Assembly (NCBI GenBank): GCA_900321855.1
Contig: ONXS01000009.1
Span: 1 to 38,320 of the forward strand
From: an uncultured Eubacteriales bacterium
GTDB taxonomy: Bacteria > Bacillota > Clostridia > Lachnospirales > Lachnospiraceae
Length of the DNA: 38,320 nucleotides
Direction of reading: 5' to 3'
This document shows positions 1 to 7,173 of the stretch, in pieces. The notes below the pieces were generated by a model. The model did no database searches. It was not told the origin of the DNA and saw nothing but the letters and a program-made list of their open reading frames with translations. A program made the translations under genes and the position numbers. Numbering within the stretch: the stretch's first letter is position 1; the number at the start of each line of letters is the position of its first letter.

Positions 1-293
1 GGCATAATAACGGGAACTCCGGGCGGACAGGGACACGAGCTGTCGGCGGATATTCTTCCGACGGCTTCGTCAAGACCGACCGTCTCCGTATCGCCGAGCA
101 TGGCCTCTCTCGGGCTCATAACGTACTGCGGCAATCCCGGTCTGACGGGACTATCGGCTGTTTCGCTGCCGTGAAGCGAGAGGATAAGACTTTCAAGTCT
201 TTCAAAGTCCCTTTCGCTGTTGAAGGGCGTGCAGATCATCACGGCGTTCCTGCCGTCGCAGAATTCCGGCTCTATGCCGAAGCCGTGGAAAAG
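1..293 (-). pseudogene. C-terminal fragment of an Orn/Lys/Arg decarboxylase, fused in frame to accA
   Basis: Read on the minus strand in the accA frame, this stretch encodes GIEPEFCDGRN, then CTPFNSERDFERLE, then SPREAMLGDTETV, and ends with PCPPGVPVIMP at the window edge. That order matches the C-terminal domain of PLP-dependent ornithine/lysine/arginine decarboxylases (the SPREA and PPGIP motifs). The catalytic PLP domain is absent. The DNA is visibly more GC-rich than the rest of the window, so its origin differs from the flanking accA. The reading frame stays open to base 1, so the C-terminus is cut by the window. It could be a genuine recombination product, but an assembly chimera at a contig end is at least as likely. 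The exact junction is uncertain, somewhere around 275-315. Confidence 0.7.
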
Positions 294-959
294 CTCTGTC
301 TGCTTATCTTCTGCAATTACCTTGTCCATAAATCCATACTCATATAATTTGTCTGCGGTCATTTTCATTGCATCACACGCCTCCGCCCCGCGGCTCGCAT
401 CTTTCCAAAGGATAGAGGCAAATCCCTCTGGAGAAAGAATGGCAAAGACTGCATTTTCAAGCATCCATATTTTATCAGCTACAGACAGTGCAAGTGCTCC
501 TCCACTGTTCCCCTCTCCAATGATAATCGCAATTGTTGGAACTTTTAGACCAGACATCACTGCCATACTCTCTGCAATGGCATTTGCCTGTCCATGCATC
601 TCCGCCTCTTTTCCAGGATAAGCTCCCGGCGTATCAATCAGTGTAATGACTGGTCTGCGAAATTTTTCTGCCTGTCTCATCAGACGAATACCTTTGCGAT
701 ACCCTTCCGGAGATGTCATTCCAAAATTGTACCTGATATTTTCCTCTGTATTATTTCCTTTTCTCTGCGCAATGACTGTTACCGGAATACCGGCAAGTTT
801 CCCAATTCCGCCGAGAATACTCTCGTCATCCGCCGATAACCTGTCCCCCTTCAGTTCTATAAAATCATCAAACAATTCTTTGATATACGCATCTGCATGG
901 GGACGCTCTGTATCTCTGGCTTTTATTACTTTTTCATAATCACTGTTCATTTTTTCCAT
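294..959 (-). pseudogene. accA: Acetyl-CoA carboxylase carboxyltransferase alpha subunit, C-terminally truncated
   Basis: AccA pairs with AccD to move the carboxyl group from biotin to acetyl-CoA, giving malonyl-CoA. The minus-strand frame starts MEKMNSDYEKVIKARDTERP at 959 after the ribosome site AAAGGAAAA. It carries the family core FIELKGDRL, GGIGKLAGIPVTVI, FGMTSPEGYRK, TLIDTPGAYPG, IIGEGNSGGALAL and ENAVFAILSPEGFASILWKD. After about residue 220 (MDKVIAEDK) the expected tail with its GGAH-type motif is missing and the frame runs straight into decarboxylase sequence. The ORF has no stop inside the window. It is the last gene of acpP-accB-accC-accD-accA. Identity of the N-terminal part is secure; whether the truncation exists in the organism is doubtful. 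Confidence 0.85.
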
Positions 960-976
960 AGCGTTTTTCCTTTCTT

Positions 977-1273
977 TCAGGTAATGCCCCTTCGCTCTGC
1001 GGCAGGTCGAGAAAAACACATTTTAGTACGAATTTCGTTCATGGTATTTTCCTCTTCTATGTAATACCCTTCGCTCTGCGGCAGGTGTGAAAACACATTT
1101 TAGTACAAATTTCGTTCATGGTATTTTCCTCTTCTATGTAATACCCTTCGCTCTGCGGCAGGTGTGAAAACACATTTTAGTACGAATTTCGTTCATGGTA
1201 TTTTCCTCTCCTATGTAATACCCTTCGCTCTGCGGCAGGTGTGAAAACACATTTTAGTACGAATTTCGTTCAT
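977..1273 (-). repeat. Four tandem 77-79 bp repeats, each encoding a 20-21 aa mini-ORF with its own ribosome site
   Basis: The accD-accA gap is built from near-identical units; the word TTCGCTCTGC recurs at 991, 1070, 1147 and 1224. On the minus strand each unit reads GAGGAAAA, a short spacer, then ATGAACGAAATT, and stays open for 20-21 codons. Mini-ORFs lie at 1211-1273, 1134-1196, 1057-1119 (MNEI[R/C]TKMCFHTCRRAKGIT) and 977-1042 (a variant tail, SRPAAERRGIT). The first starts inside the last codons of accD, out of frame; the last ends just before the accA ribosome site. The unit therefore looks like an amplified copy of the accD end plus start signal. Whether the peptides are made is unknown; a relay for translational coupling is one possibility. 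Confidence 0.85.
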
Positions 1274-2129
1274 AGTGTTTTTCCTCATATCCATGTAGTT
1301 GCAAAAGTCTGGTCAGAACTTCTCTCATCTCGTGCCTTGTCACTACCATATCAAGAATTCCCGACTTTAATAAAAATTCAGAGTGCTGAAATCCCTCTGG
1401 CAATTTTTCACCAATTGTCTGTTCAATCACTCTTGGTCCCGCAAAACAGATTAGCGCATCTGGTTCTGCTATCAAAATATCTCCGAGAGCTGCAAAACTT
1501 GCACTCACACCCCCCGTTGTCGGATTGGTGTAACATGAGATGTAAAGTCCTCCATTTCTCTGAAATTTCTCAATGGCAGCAGTTGTCTTTGCCATCTGCA
1601 TCAGTGAAAACATTCCCTCCTGCATCCTCGCTCCGCCACTTGCACTAAATATGATAAGTGGAAGATTCTGTCTTTCACAAAATTCTGTAATAGCAGTAAT
1701 TCGCTCTCCCACAACCGTTCCCATACTTCCCATCATATAATTTGCATCAAGAACTCCCACGCCACAGGTGATGTGGTTGATTTTCATAATTCCTGTCAGA
1801 ACTGCCTCTTCGCGGTTAGATGTCTTTTTTGCATCCTCTAATTTTTCCTCATAATCAGGAAAATCAATCGGATTCACACTCTGCAATCCACGCAAATGTT
1901 CCTTAAACGATTTCTCATCTGCAATCATTCGTATTCTCTCTGTCGGAGTCATCCGAAAGTAATCGTTGCAGTCTGGACAAACATAATAATTTCTCTGCAA
2001 TGTAGCTTTCTTAAATTTCCCATGACATTTTTTACATTCTATTATCTCATCTGAGTTTCTATTTCTTCTCGCAGATACGATTTTATTTAATTTTTTTCTC
2101 CTGTATCTGAAAATATCCGAAAATTCCAT
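1254..2129 (-). CDS. accD: Acetyl-CoA carboxylase carboxyltransferase beta subunit
   Basis: AccD is the beta half of the carboxyltransferase that makes malonyl-CoA in the cytoplasm. The N-terminus carries the family's four-cysteine zinc ribbon (CKKCHGKF...YVCPDCNDYF) followed by the crotonase-like carboxyltransferase fold: GTVVGERITAITEF, IFSASGGARMQEG, NPTTGGVSASFA and FAGPRVIEQT. I chose the ATG at 2129 (MEFSDIFRYRRKK) because AGGAAGGAAAA lies just upstream; the frame is open 12 codons further to 2165 without a better ribosome site. The length of 291 aa is normal. The last codons (ERNSY, stop) overlap the first repeat unit and the start of the first mini-ORF. Confidence 0.96.
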   Translation of the reverse strand: MEFSDIFRYRRKKLNKIVSARRNRNSDEIIECKKCHGKFKKATLQRNYYVCPDCNDYFRMTPTERIRMIADEKSFKEHLRGLQSVNPIDFPDYEEKLEDAKKTSNREEAVLTGIMKINHITCGVGVLDANYMMGSMGTVVGERITAITEFCERQNLPLIIFSASGGARMQEGMFSLMQMAKTTAAIEKFQRNGGLYISCYTNPTTGGVSASFAALGDILIAEPDALICFAGPRVIEQTIGEKLPEGFQHSEFLLKSGILDMVVTRHEMREVLTRLLQLHGYEEKHYERNSY

Positions 2130-2226
2130 CACTTTTTCCTTCCTGTCAACCTCACTGTCTAACACATAAAATCAAAATCATTTTTGATTTTCTTAAAAAT
2201 TTGTATCATAAATGTGAGATTTTTCT

Positions 2227-3576
2227 TTAGGATTGCTCAACTGCAATCAATTTTACAATTTCCTGATTATTTCTTTCATAAAATGAAGTGTCATATTTTC
2301 CGTTAATAAATTCACGGTTGTAGGTCAGATACAACATATATTCTGCATTTGTCTTCACTCCCTCAATCACTAATTCCTTGAGTGCGCGCCGCATGCGTTT
2401 GATTGCCTCTAATCTCGTATTTCCAGTGACAATAATTTTTGCAATCATAGAGTCGTACACCGGACTCACCTTACATCCAGTGTAAAGATAACTCTCAACT
2501 CTGACGCCAAATCCGGCTGGAAAATGAAGGAATTTTACAGTTCCCGGTGTCTGCGCATTGATTCTGCACTCAATGGCATGTCCCTTCCTCTCAATATCTT
2601 CCTGTGTATATGTCAGTTTCATGCCGCTCGCAATCTTAATCTGCTCTTTGACAATATCGATACCGGTCACCATTTCTGTCACCGGATGCTCTACCTGAAC
2701 TCTTGTGTTCATCTCTATAAAATAAAAATGGTTGTCATCATCTAGGACAAATTCCACTGTTCCCGCATTTGTATAACCACACGCCTTTGCTGCAAGAATC
2801 GCCTGCTCTCCCATCTCTTTTCGGAGTTCTTCCGTCAGCGCCCATGCAGGGGTTTCTTCCAAAAGTTTTTGATTGTTTTTCTGAATAGAACAATCTCTCT
2901 CTCCAAGATAAATGATATTTCCATACTCATCTGCAAGAATTTGAAATTCAATGTGATGCGGATTTAAAATGAGTTTCTCAATATACATATCTCCATTTCC
3001 AAACGCCGCGAGTGTCTCTGCCTTTGCCGAGTTGTATGCCTCTTTTACTTCGTCCTTTGAAAATGCTCTCCTCATTCCTTTGCCTCCACCACCCGCTGAC
3101 GCTTTGATGAGAACTGGAAATCCGAGTCTTTCGGCGACAATTTCTGCCTCTTCCGGCGAATTTACCAGTCCGTCACTTCCTGGAACCACATTGACATGAT
3201 TTTTTATCATCAATTCTCTTGCATTTTGCTTATTTCCCATTCCAGAAATAATCTCATGGGAAGGACCAATAAATTTGATTTCATTTTCTTCGCATTTTCT
3301 TGCAAAATCTGCATTTTCGGATAAAAATCCATATCCCGTGTGAATCGCATCACAATCTGTTAGTTTTGCTGCCTCTAAAATCCTGTCCTGATTCAGATAG
3401 CTCTCTGTGGACTTTGCAGGTCCAATGCACACCGCCTTTGTCGCAGTGATGACAGGAAGAGAATCTCTGTCTTCTGTGGAATATACAACCACCGTCTCAA
3501 TTCCCATTTCTTCACAGCACCGGATAATTCTAAGTGCAATTTCTCCACGATTTGCGATTAAAATTCGTTTAAACAT
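2227..3576 (-). CDS. accC: Acetyl-CoA carboxylase, biotin carboxylase subunit
   Basis: Biotin carboxylase uses ATP and bicarbonate to carboxylate the biotin on AccB. The 449-aa protein has the normal length and order: N-terminal FKRILIANRGEIALRIIR, central ATP-grasp with the glycine-rich loop KASAGGGGKGMR near residue 160, the metal-binding FIEMNTRVQVEHPVTE, and a C-terminal biotin-carboxylase domain (GHAIECRINAQ). The ATG at 3576 follows GGGAGGAGAAG. It sits between accB (72 bp upstream) and accD in the minus-strand operon. Nothing about the gene looks abnormal. Confidence 0.97.
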   Translation of the reverse strand: MFKRILIANRGEIALRIIRCCEEMGIETVVVYSTEDRDSLPVITATKAVCIGPAKSTESYLNQDRILEAAKLTDCDAIHTGYGFLSENADFARKCEENEIKFIGPSHEIISGMGNKQNARELMIKNHVNVVPGSDGLVNSPEEAEIVAERLGFPVLIKASAGGGGKGMRRAFSKDEVKEAYNSAKAETLAAFGNGDMYIEKLILNPHHIEFQILADEYGNIIYLGERDCSIQKNNQKLLEETPAWALTEELRKEMGEQAILAAKACGYTNAGTVEFVLDDDNHFYFIEMNTRVQVEHPVTEMVTGIDIVKEQIKIASGMKLTYTQEDIERKGHAIECRINAQTPGTVKFLHFPAGFGVRVESYLYTGCKVSPVYDSMIAKIIVTGNTRLEAIKRMRRALKELVIEGVKTNAEYMLYLTYNREFINGKYDTSFYERNNQEIVKLIAVEQS

Positions 3577-3648
3577 CTTCTCCTCCCAATCTCAGGTTTT
3601 ATCAAATCTGAATCATGTCTTTCCTTTTTCATAAATGATAACGTTTCG

Positions 3649-4200
3649 TTATTTATAACAGAGAATCGTCTGGTCAAACTCAACCATCTCTCCATCTTGT
3701 GCAAGAATCTTTGTGACCTCGCCATCCTCCGTGGCACGAATTTCATTCATCATCTTCATTGCCTCAATAATGCCAATCACATCGCCCTTTTTAAACGGCT
3801 GCCCAATCATGACAAATGGTTTTTCCTCCGGTGACGCTGCCCGATAAAAAGTACCGACAATCGGAGATTTTATCTGTTTGTCATCTGTGTCCAAATCTAC
3901 TCCTTTGGACTCTTGTGTTTCCGTCATTTTGTCCTGCGCTGTCATATTCTCTGTGTGTGCATTTCCTGTACCAGAATTGACTGTGTTAACATTCTCAATA
4001 GCAGAACTTCCTATACCAAAATTGACTGCACCTGTATTCGGAATATTCCAATTTGGCACTCCTGCATTTTGCATGGCACCTCTAAGATTGCTCTCATTCT
4101 TACTCAGATACAGATGAAAGTTCCCCTCATTGATTGACATCTCACGAATGCTGGAATTTTCAAACCGGTCAATGAGATGATTGATTTCTGAAGTATTCAT
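3649..4200 (-). CDS. accB: Biotin carboxyl carrier protein of acetyl-CoA carboxylase
   Basis: AccB carries the biotin that shuttles CO2 between AccC and the AccDA carboxyltransferase. The biotinylation motif EAMKMMNEI is complete, with the acceptor lysine at residue 149, inside a lipoyl/biotinyl domain from about 108 to 183 (IKSPIVGTFYRAASPEEKPF). The N-terminal 40 residues form the usual AccB leader. Between them lies an Asn/Thr/Gly-rich, low-complexity linker (about 45-105), longer and more polar than the typical Pro/Ala-rich linker. The start at 4200 follows TGGAGGTTTC. It is second in the operon, 21 bp after acpP. Confidence 0.95.
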   Translation of the reverse strand: MNTSEINHLIDRFENSSIREMSINEGNFHLYLSKNESNLRGAMQNAGVPNWNIPNTGAVNFGIGSSAIENVNTVNSGTGNAHTENMTAQDKMTETQESKGVDLDTDDKQIKSPIVGTFYRAASPEEKPFVMIGQPFKKGDVIGIIEAMKMMNEIRATEDGEVTKILAQDGEMVEFDQTILCYK

Positions 4201-4221
4201 ATTCTGAAACCTCCATATAAA

Positions 4222-4452
4222 TTAGTTTGCATTTGCATCAATATAATCCACGATGTCCTTTACTGTCACAAATTTTGCCAAATCCTCATCTGCAATCGAT
4301 AAGTTAAAAGCCTCCTCCAGAGCCATATTAAGTTCAACTGCATCTAAAGAATCAAGTCCTAAGTCCTCCTTTAAATTTGCCTCTAACTTTACATCCTCTG
4401 CATTTACATTTGCTGTTTCTACGATAACTTCTTTTACTTTTTCAAAATTCAT
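4222..4452 (-). CDS. acpP: Acyl carrier protein
   Basis: This 76-aa protein has the ACP fold, with the 4'-phosphopantetheine site in LGLDSLDAVEL (serine 35). It carries growing acyl chains in type II fatty-acid synthesis. The ATG at 4452 follows AAAGGAGAAT. It is the first gene of the acc operon and follows a strong promoter at 4514-4542. Linkage to the acetyl-CoA carboxylase genes supports the fatty-acid role over a polyketide or cell-wall carrier. Confidence 0.95.
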   Translation of the reverse strand: MNFEKVKEVIVETANVNAEDVKLEANLKEDLGLDSLDAVELNMALEEAFNLSIADEDLAKFVTVKDIVDYIDANAN

Positions 4453-4513
4453 TTTTTTATTCTCCTTTTGTTTTTAATATTTTAACTAAATTTCTTTAAT
4501 TAAATTTATTTAG

Positions 4514-4542
4514 ATATTAGAACAAGTATTGTCATTTGTCAA
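4514..4542 (-). promoter_or_regulatory. Promoter of the acpP-accBCDA operon
   Basis: On the minus strand TTGACA (4542-4537) and TAATAT (4519-4514) are separated by 17 bp, a near-consensus vegetative promoter about 60 bp upstream of the acpP start. I saw no convincing FapR-type operator in the AT-rich leader. Confidence 0.8.
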
Positions 4543-4548
4543 GCAAAA

Positions 4549-4618
4549 AAAATAGGGTCAGACCCCGTAGAGGCATCTAACTGCAGTTAGATGCCTCTAC
4601 GGGGTCTGACCCTATTTT
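4549..4618. repeat. Perfect 70-bp palindrome containing the GGGGTCTGACCC motif; probable terminator of the ABC operon
   Basis: The two 35-bp halves are exact reverse complements centred on CTGCAG between 4583 and 4584. The outer part contains GGGTCAGACCCC, also present at 5381-5391 and 9628-9640. Read on the minus strand the hairpin is followed by an ATTTTTTTT run, so it should work as an intrinsic terminator for the upstream ABC gene. The stop codon of the ABC gene's restored frame lies in its first arm. It also sits directly upstream of the acpP promoter. Confidence 0.9.
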
Positions 4619-5261
4619 GTTAAAACTCCATGCGATATATTATAAATTTCGTCACATAATGTCTGAATATCTTCATTGTTATGGCTGACTAACAAGACCG
4701 TCTTTCCCTCTTTCCCTCTTTTTTCAATCTAAGCAGAATATCTCTCATTTCTTCCACGCCCTCGTTGTCCAATCCATTCATCGGTTCATCCAGAAAATAA
4801 ATATCCGGTTTCTCCATCATTGCCTGCGCAAGTCCCAACCGCTGCCTCATACCAAGACTATATTTTCTGACCAGCTTGTGTTCCGCTCCCTTCAATCCGA
4901 CAATCTCAAGTGTCTCCATCACTTCTTGTTTTCCAATCCTTTTTCGCAGACCAGCCAAGATTTTCAAGTTGCGATAACCACTATAATATGGAATAAATCC
5001 CGGCGTCTCTATGATTATCCCCACATTTTGCGGAAAATCTACATCCTTGCCTATCTTCATCCCCTCCACGAAGATTTCGCCTGATGTCGGTTTCACAAAT
5101 CCACAGATACATTTCATAAGCATAGTCTTTCCCGAACCGTTTCTCCCCACCAGTCCATAGATTTTTCCGTATTCCAGATTCATATTGACGTGTTGCAATA
5201 TCGCATCCTTTTTGATGAGCAGCCCCACATCTTTTACCTGAACTGCATAACTCTTCTCCAT
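4612..5261 (-). pseudogene. ABC transporter ATPase, frameshifted by an 8-bp tandem duplication
   Basis: The protein starts MEKSYAVQVKDVGLLI at 5261 after GGAGGT. It has Walker A GRNGSGKT (39-46), a Q-loop region near 85, signature SLGMRQR (135-141) and Walker B IYFLDEP (154-160). In the present frame it stops after 190 residues at 4689 with KRERRSC, before the H-loop. The duplicated word TTTCCCTC at 4703-4710 and 4711-4718 (plus strand) causes this. Removing one copy restores EGKTVLLVSHNNEDIQ with the H-loop histidine and a stop at 4612-4614, giving a 213-aa protein of ordinary size. It would energise the two permeases encoded just upstream. It could be a dead gene, a phase-variable gene or a sequencing error. 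Confidence 0.85.
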
Positions 5262-5372
5262 CTTGTTCTACCTCCACTCTGTTTTATACTTATTCCATTT
5301 ACCAGAAATCTGTATCAATCAATTTTTCACTTCCAGATTCCAGTACATACCTTACATTTCAGTTAGTTATAA

Positions 5373-5396
5373 CTAATGGGGTCTGACCCCCATTAG
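5373..5396. repeat. Short inverted repeat of the GGGGTCTGACCCC family
   Basis: CTAATGGGG (5373-5381) and CCCCATTAG (5388-5396) form a 9-bp stem around TCTGAC, between the second permease and the ABC ATPase gene. A further TTAGTTATAACTAA palindrome overlaps its left side. It shares its core with the 70-bp palindrome and with the element at 9628-9640, so it belongs to a dispersed family in this genome. Confidence 0.75.
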
Positions 5397-5402
5397 GTCC
5401 CA

Positions 5403-6284
5403 TTAATCCTCCATATCTGTGACTTTTGAAAAATCGTAATCTTGAATGGTATTGATTGAAATCAATGTTAGAAACATGATAATGATTCCAAAATATAGAT
5501 ATGAAAAACGAATATCTAAAATCTGCTTGTTCAAATATTTGTCAAAATGTACCCAGCATGTCGTATTTGCAGTTGGAAAAAACCACTTGATTTTGCTACC
5601 GGTGAAGGAGAGTGCCGTTCCAATGCAGAGAATTCCGCAGTTGATGACGATACTGAGTACCCTCTTTCCAAATGTAAATCCCGCCAGCATAACCATAGCT
5701 ATCATCAGTAAATTCAAAAACATCAGACTGCCTGTATAGAGCAATGTTTTCATTGGTGAGAGATTATTATACAAGCGGTTTGTGAGCAAATGTGCCATCA
5801 GTGAGCCTGACCTCTCCGGAAATATATACACATATTTTGTCACCACATCACTCCATTTGTCTGTTGTGTGTGAAAATGGAAGTGCAAACAAGACGCTGAA
5901 TACAAAAATAGAAAGAAGGTAGGTGAGTTCTGCCCAGATAATAAAAAGCATCTGTCCAAAAATCCAGTTTTTCTTACCTGTACGACAAATGTAGAACATC
6001 GTGTTTCCATCTGTCTTTGGAAAGTCTCCGAGTAGTGTGATAAATATGATTGGAAGAAATAATAACAACAGTTCTGAGTTTCCTATTGCCATAAATGGCT
6101 CAAAAATGTTGCATTTCATTCCCATATCGATTGATGCCTGTTTCATCTCCAAAATGATATAATCATAGATATAAATCATCATACAGAATAAAATAATCAT
6201 TCTCGGATTACAAATCCACTTCGTATACTCTGTCTTTGCAATATTAAAAATTTTTGAAAATGATAATCTGATTTTATTCTCCAC
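5403..6284 (-). CDS. ABC-2 type transporter permease
   Basis: This roughly 293-aa protein has about six hydrophobic segments, the first near residues 30-50 and others near 75-90, 110-135, 185-205, 210-230 and 265-285, a layout expected of ABC-2 permeases. The frame is open from a GTG at 6290, but AGGAGGT abuts that codon, so the second GTG at 6284 (VENKIRLSF) is the better start. Its beginning overlaps the end of the preceding permease. It shares the motif RTGKKN after TM2 with that neighbour, so the two are probably diverged paralogues forming a heterodimer with the frameshifted ATPase downstream. The substrate cannot be told from sequence. Confidence 0.8.
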   Translation of the reverse strand: MENKIRLSFSKIFNIAKTEYTKWICNPRMIILFCMMIYIYDYIILEMKQASIDMGMKCNIFEPFMAIGNSELLLLFLPIIFITLLGDFPKTDGNTMFYICRTGKKNWIFGQMLFIIWAELTYLLSIFVFSVLFALPFSHTTDKWSDVVTKYVYIFPERSGSLMAHLLTNRLYNNLSPMKTLLYTGSLMFLNLLMIAMVMLAGFTFGKRVLSIVINCGILCIGTALSFTGSKIKWFFPTANTTCWVHFDKYLNKQILDIRFSYLYFGIIIMFLTLISINTIQDYDFSKVTDMED

Positions 6285-7161
6285 AGTCACACCTCCTATT
6301 CAATATTAGGTAATAACAGATAAATCCCATCACAGCAACGACAAGCCAGAACAACAATATTTTGTGCTGAATATCTTTTTCGTAGAGGAACAGCCATGTC
6401 GGACTGACCGGATTTACAATTTGTGCTGTATGATTTGCAACCAGTTCTGGCTTTTCCAGCATATTTTTCACCAGATAATTTGCCATAAACGGAACACAGA
6501 GTACCAAATATTTATTTCGCATCATTCCAGAAAAAATAAATGTGATCAACACACTCGTCATTCCATAGAAAAACATCTCAAACAACCGTTTTGTAACCAT
6601 TATTCCTGTGAGAATATTACCTGCGAGCATATCTCCCGTGAATGTATCGCCCGAAAGTGAATCTCCGGCAAATATCGAATTTCCCGCACTCGCTGACGGA
6701 AGTACACATTTTAAGACCACTGCAAAAAGTATGTATCCAAAAAGCATGACAAGACCGCCCACAAACATTGCCGCAATTTCCTTTGCAAGCACATAATTTT
6801 TCTTTCCAGTGCGATAAATTTCAAATCGAATGTTATTGTTTTTCTTTGCTGTACACAAGAGAACTACAAATGGAGCTGACGCCAAAATAGATGCAAACAT
6901 CCACAGATAACTCTGCGAACCCTGCAAAAAAATACTTTGAAAAGAAATGTTATACATTTCTATTTTCATTTGCCTCTCCGCTTTTCCAAGCATCATAAGC
7001 TGCACTAAATTGTAGGACTTGTCCGTCTCTGCGTCTGTAAAAATTGTTCCCGAAATGTGAATTATAGCTGTCGCTAAAACGACCATTCCAAATGTATAAT
7101 TTGTGAGCATTTTCTTTATTTCCTGATAAATTGCATAAATCATTTTCATCATATTTCCCAC
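6274..7161 (-). CDS. ABC-2 type transporter permease with an internal pentapeptide-like repeat
   Basis: A 295-aa hydrophobic protein with about six membrane segments and an RTGKKN motif at 118-123 shared with the next gene. Residues 160-189 are odd: six consecutive five-residue units (GNSIF, AGDSL, SGDTF, TGDML, AGNIL, TGIMV) that resemble pentapeptide repeats and sit between two membrane segments. The frame opens with GTG at 7161; ATGs at 7152, 7149 and 7143 are also possible and no start has a clearly superior ribosome site. It follows the lipoprotein gene by 12 bp and overlaps the second permease, indicating one transcript. Confidence 0.78.
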   Translation of the reverse strand: MGNMMKMIYAIYQEIKKMLTNYTFGMVVLATAIIHISGTIFTDAETDKSYNLVQLMMLGKAERQMKIEMYNISFQSIFLQGSQSYLWMFASILASAPFVVLLCTAKKNNNIRFEIYRTGKKNYVLAKEIAAMFVGGLVMLFGYILFAVVLKCVLPSASAGNSIFAGDSLSGDTFTGDMLAGNILTGIMVTKRLFEMFFYGMTSVLITFIFSGMMRNKYLVLCVPFMANYLVKNMLEKPELVANHTAQIVNPVSPTWLFLYEKDIQHKILLFWLVVAVMGFICYYLILNRRCDCGE

Positions 7162-7173
7162 TCTTCTCTCTTC

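Noticed and set aside
977-1273. Possible CRISPR array from regularly repeated units
   Set aside because: The units are contiguous and near-identical over their entire length, with no variable spacers and no cas genes nearby.
4453-4548. FapR or FabT operator in the acpP leader
   Set aside because: The leader is simply AT-rich; no sequence matched the known palindromes of these regulators well enough.
4981-5277. 98-aa minus-strand ORF overlapping the ABC ATPase start
   Set aside because: It is a shadow in another frame; the ATPase frame holds all ABC motifs and the ribosome site.
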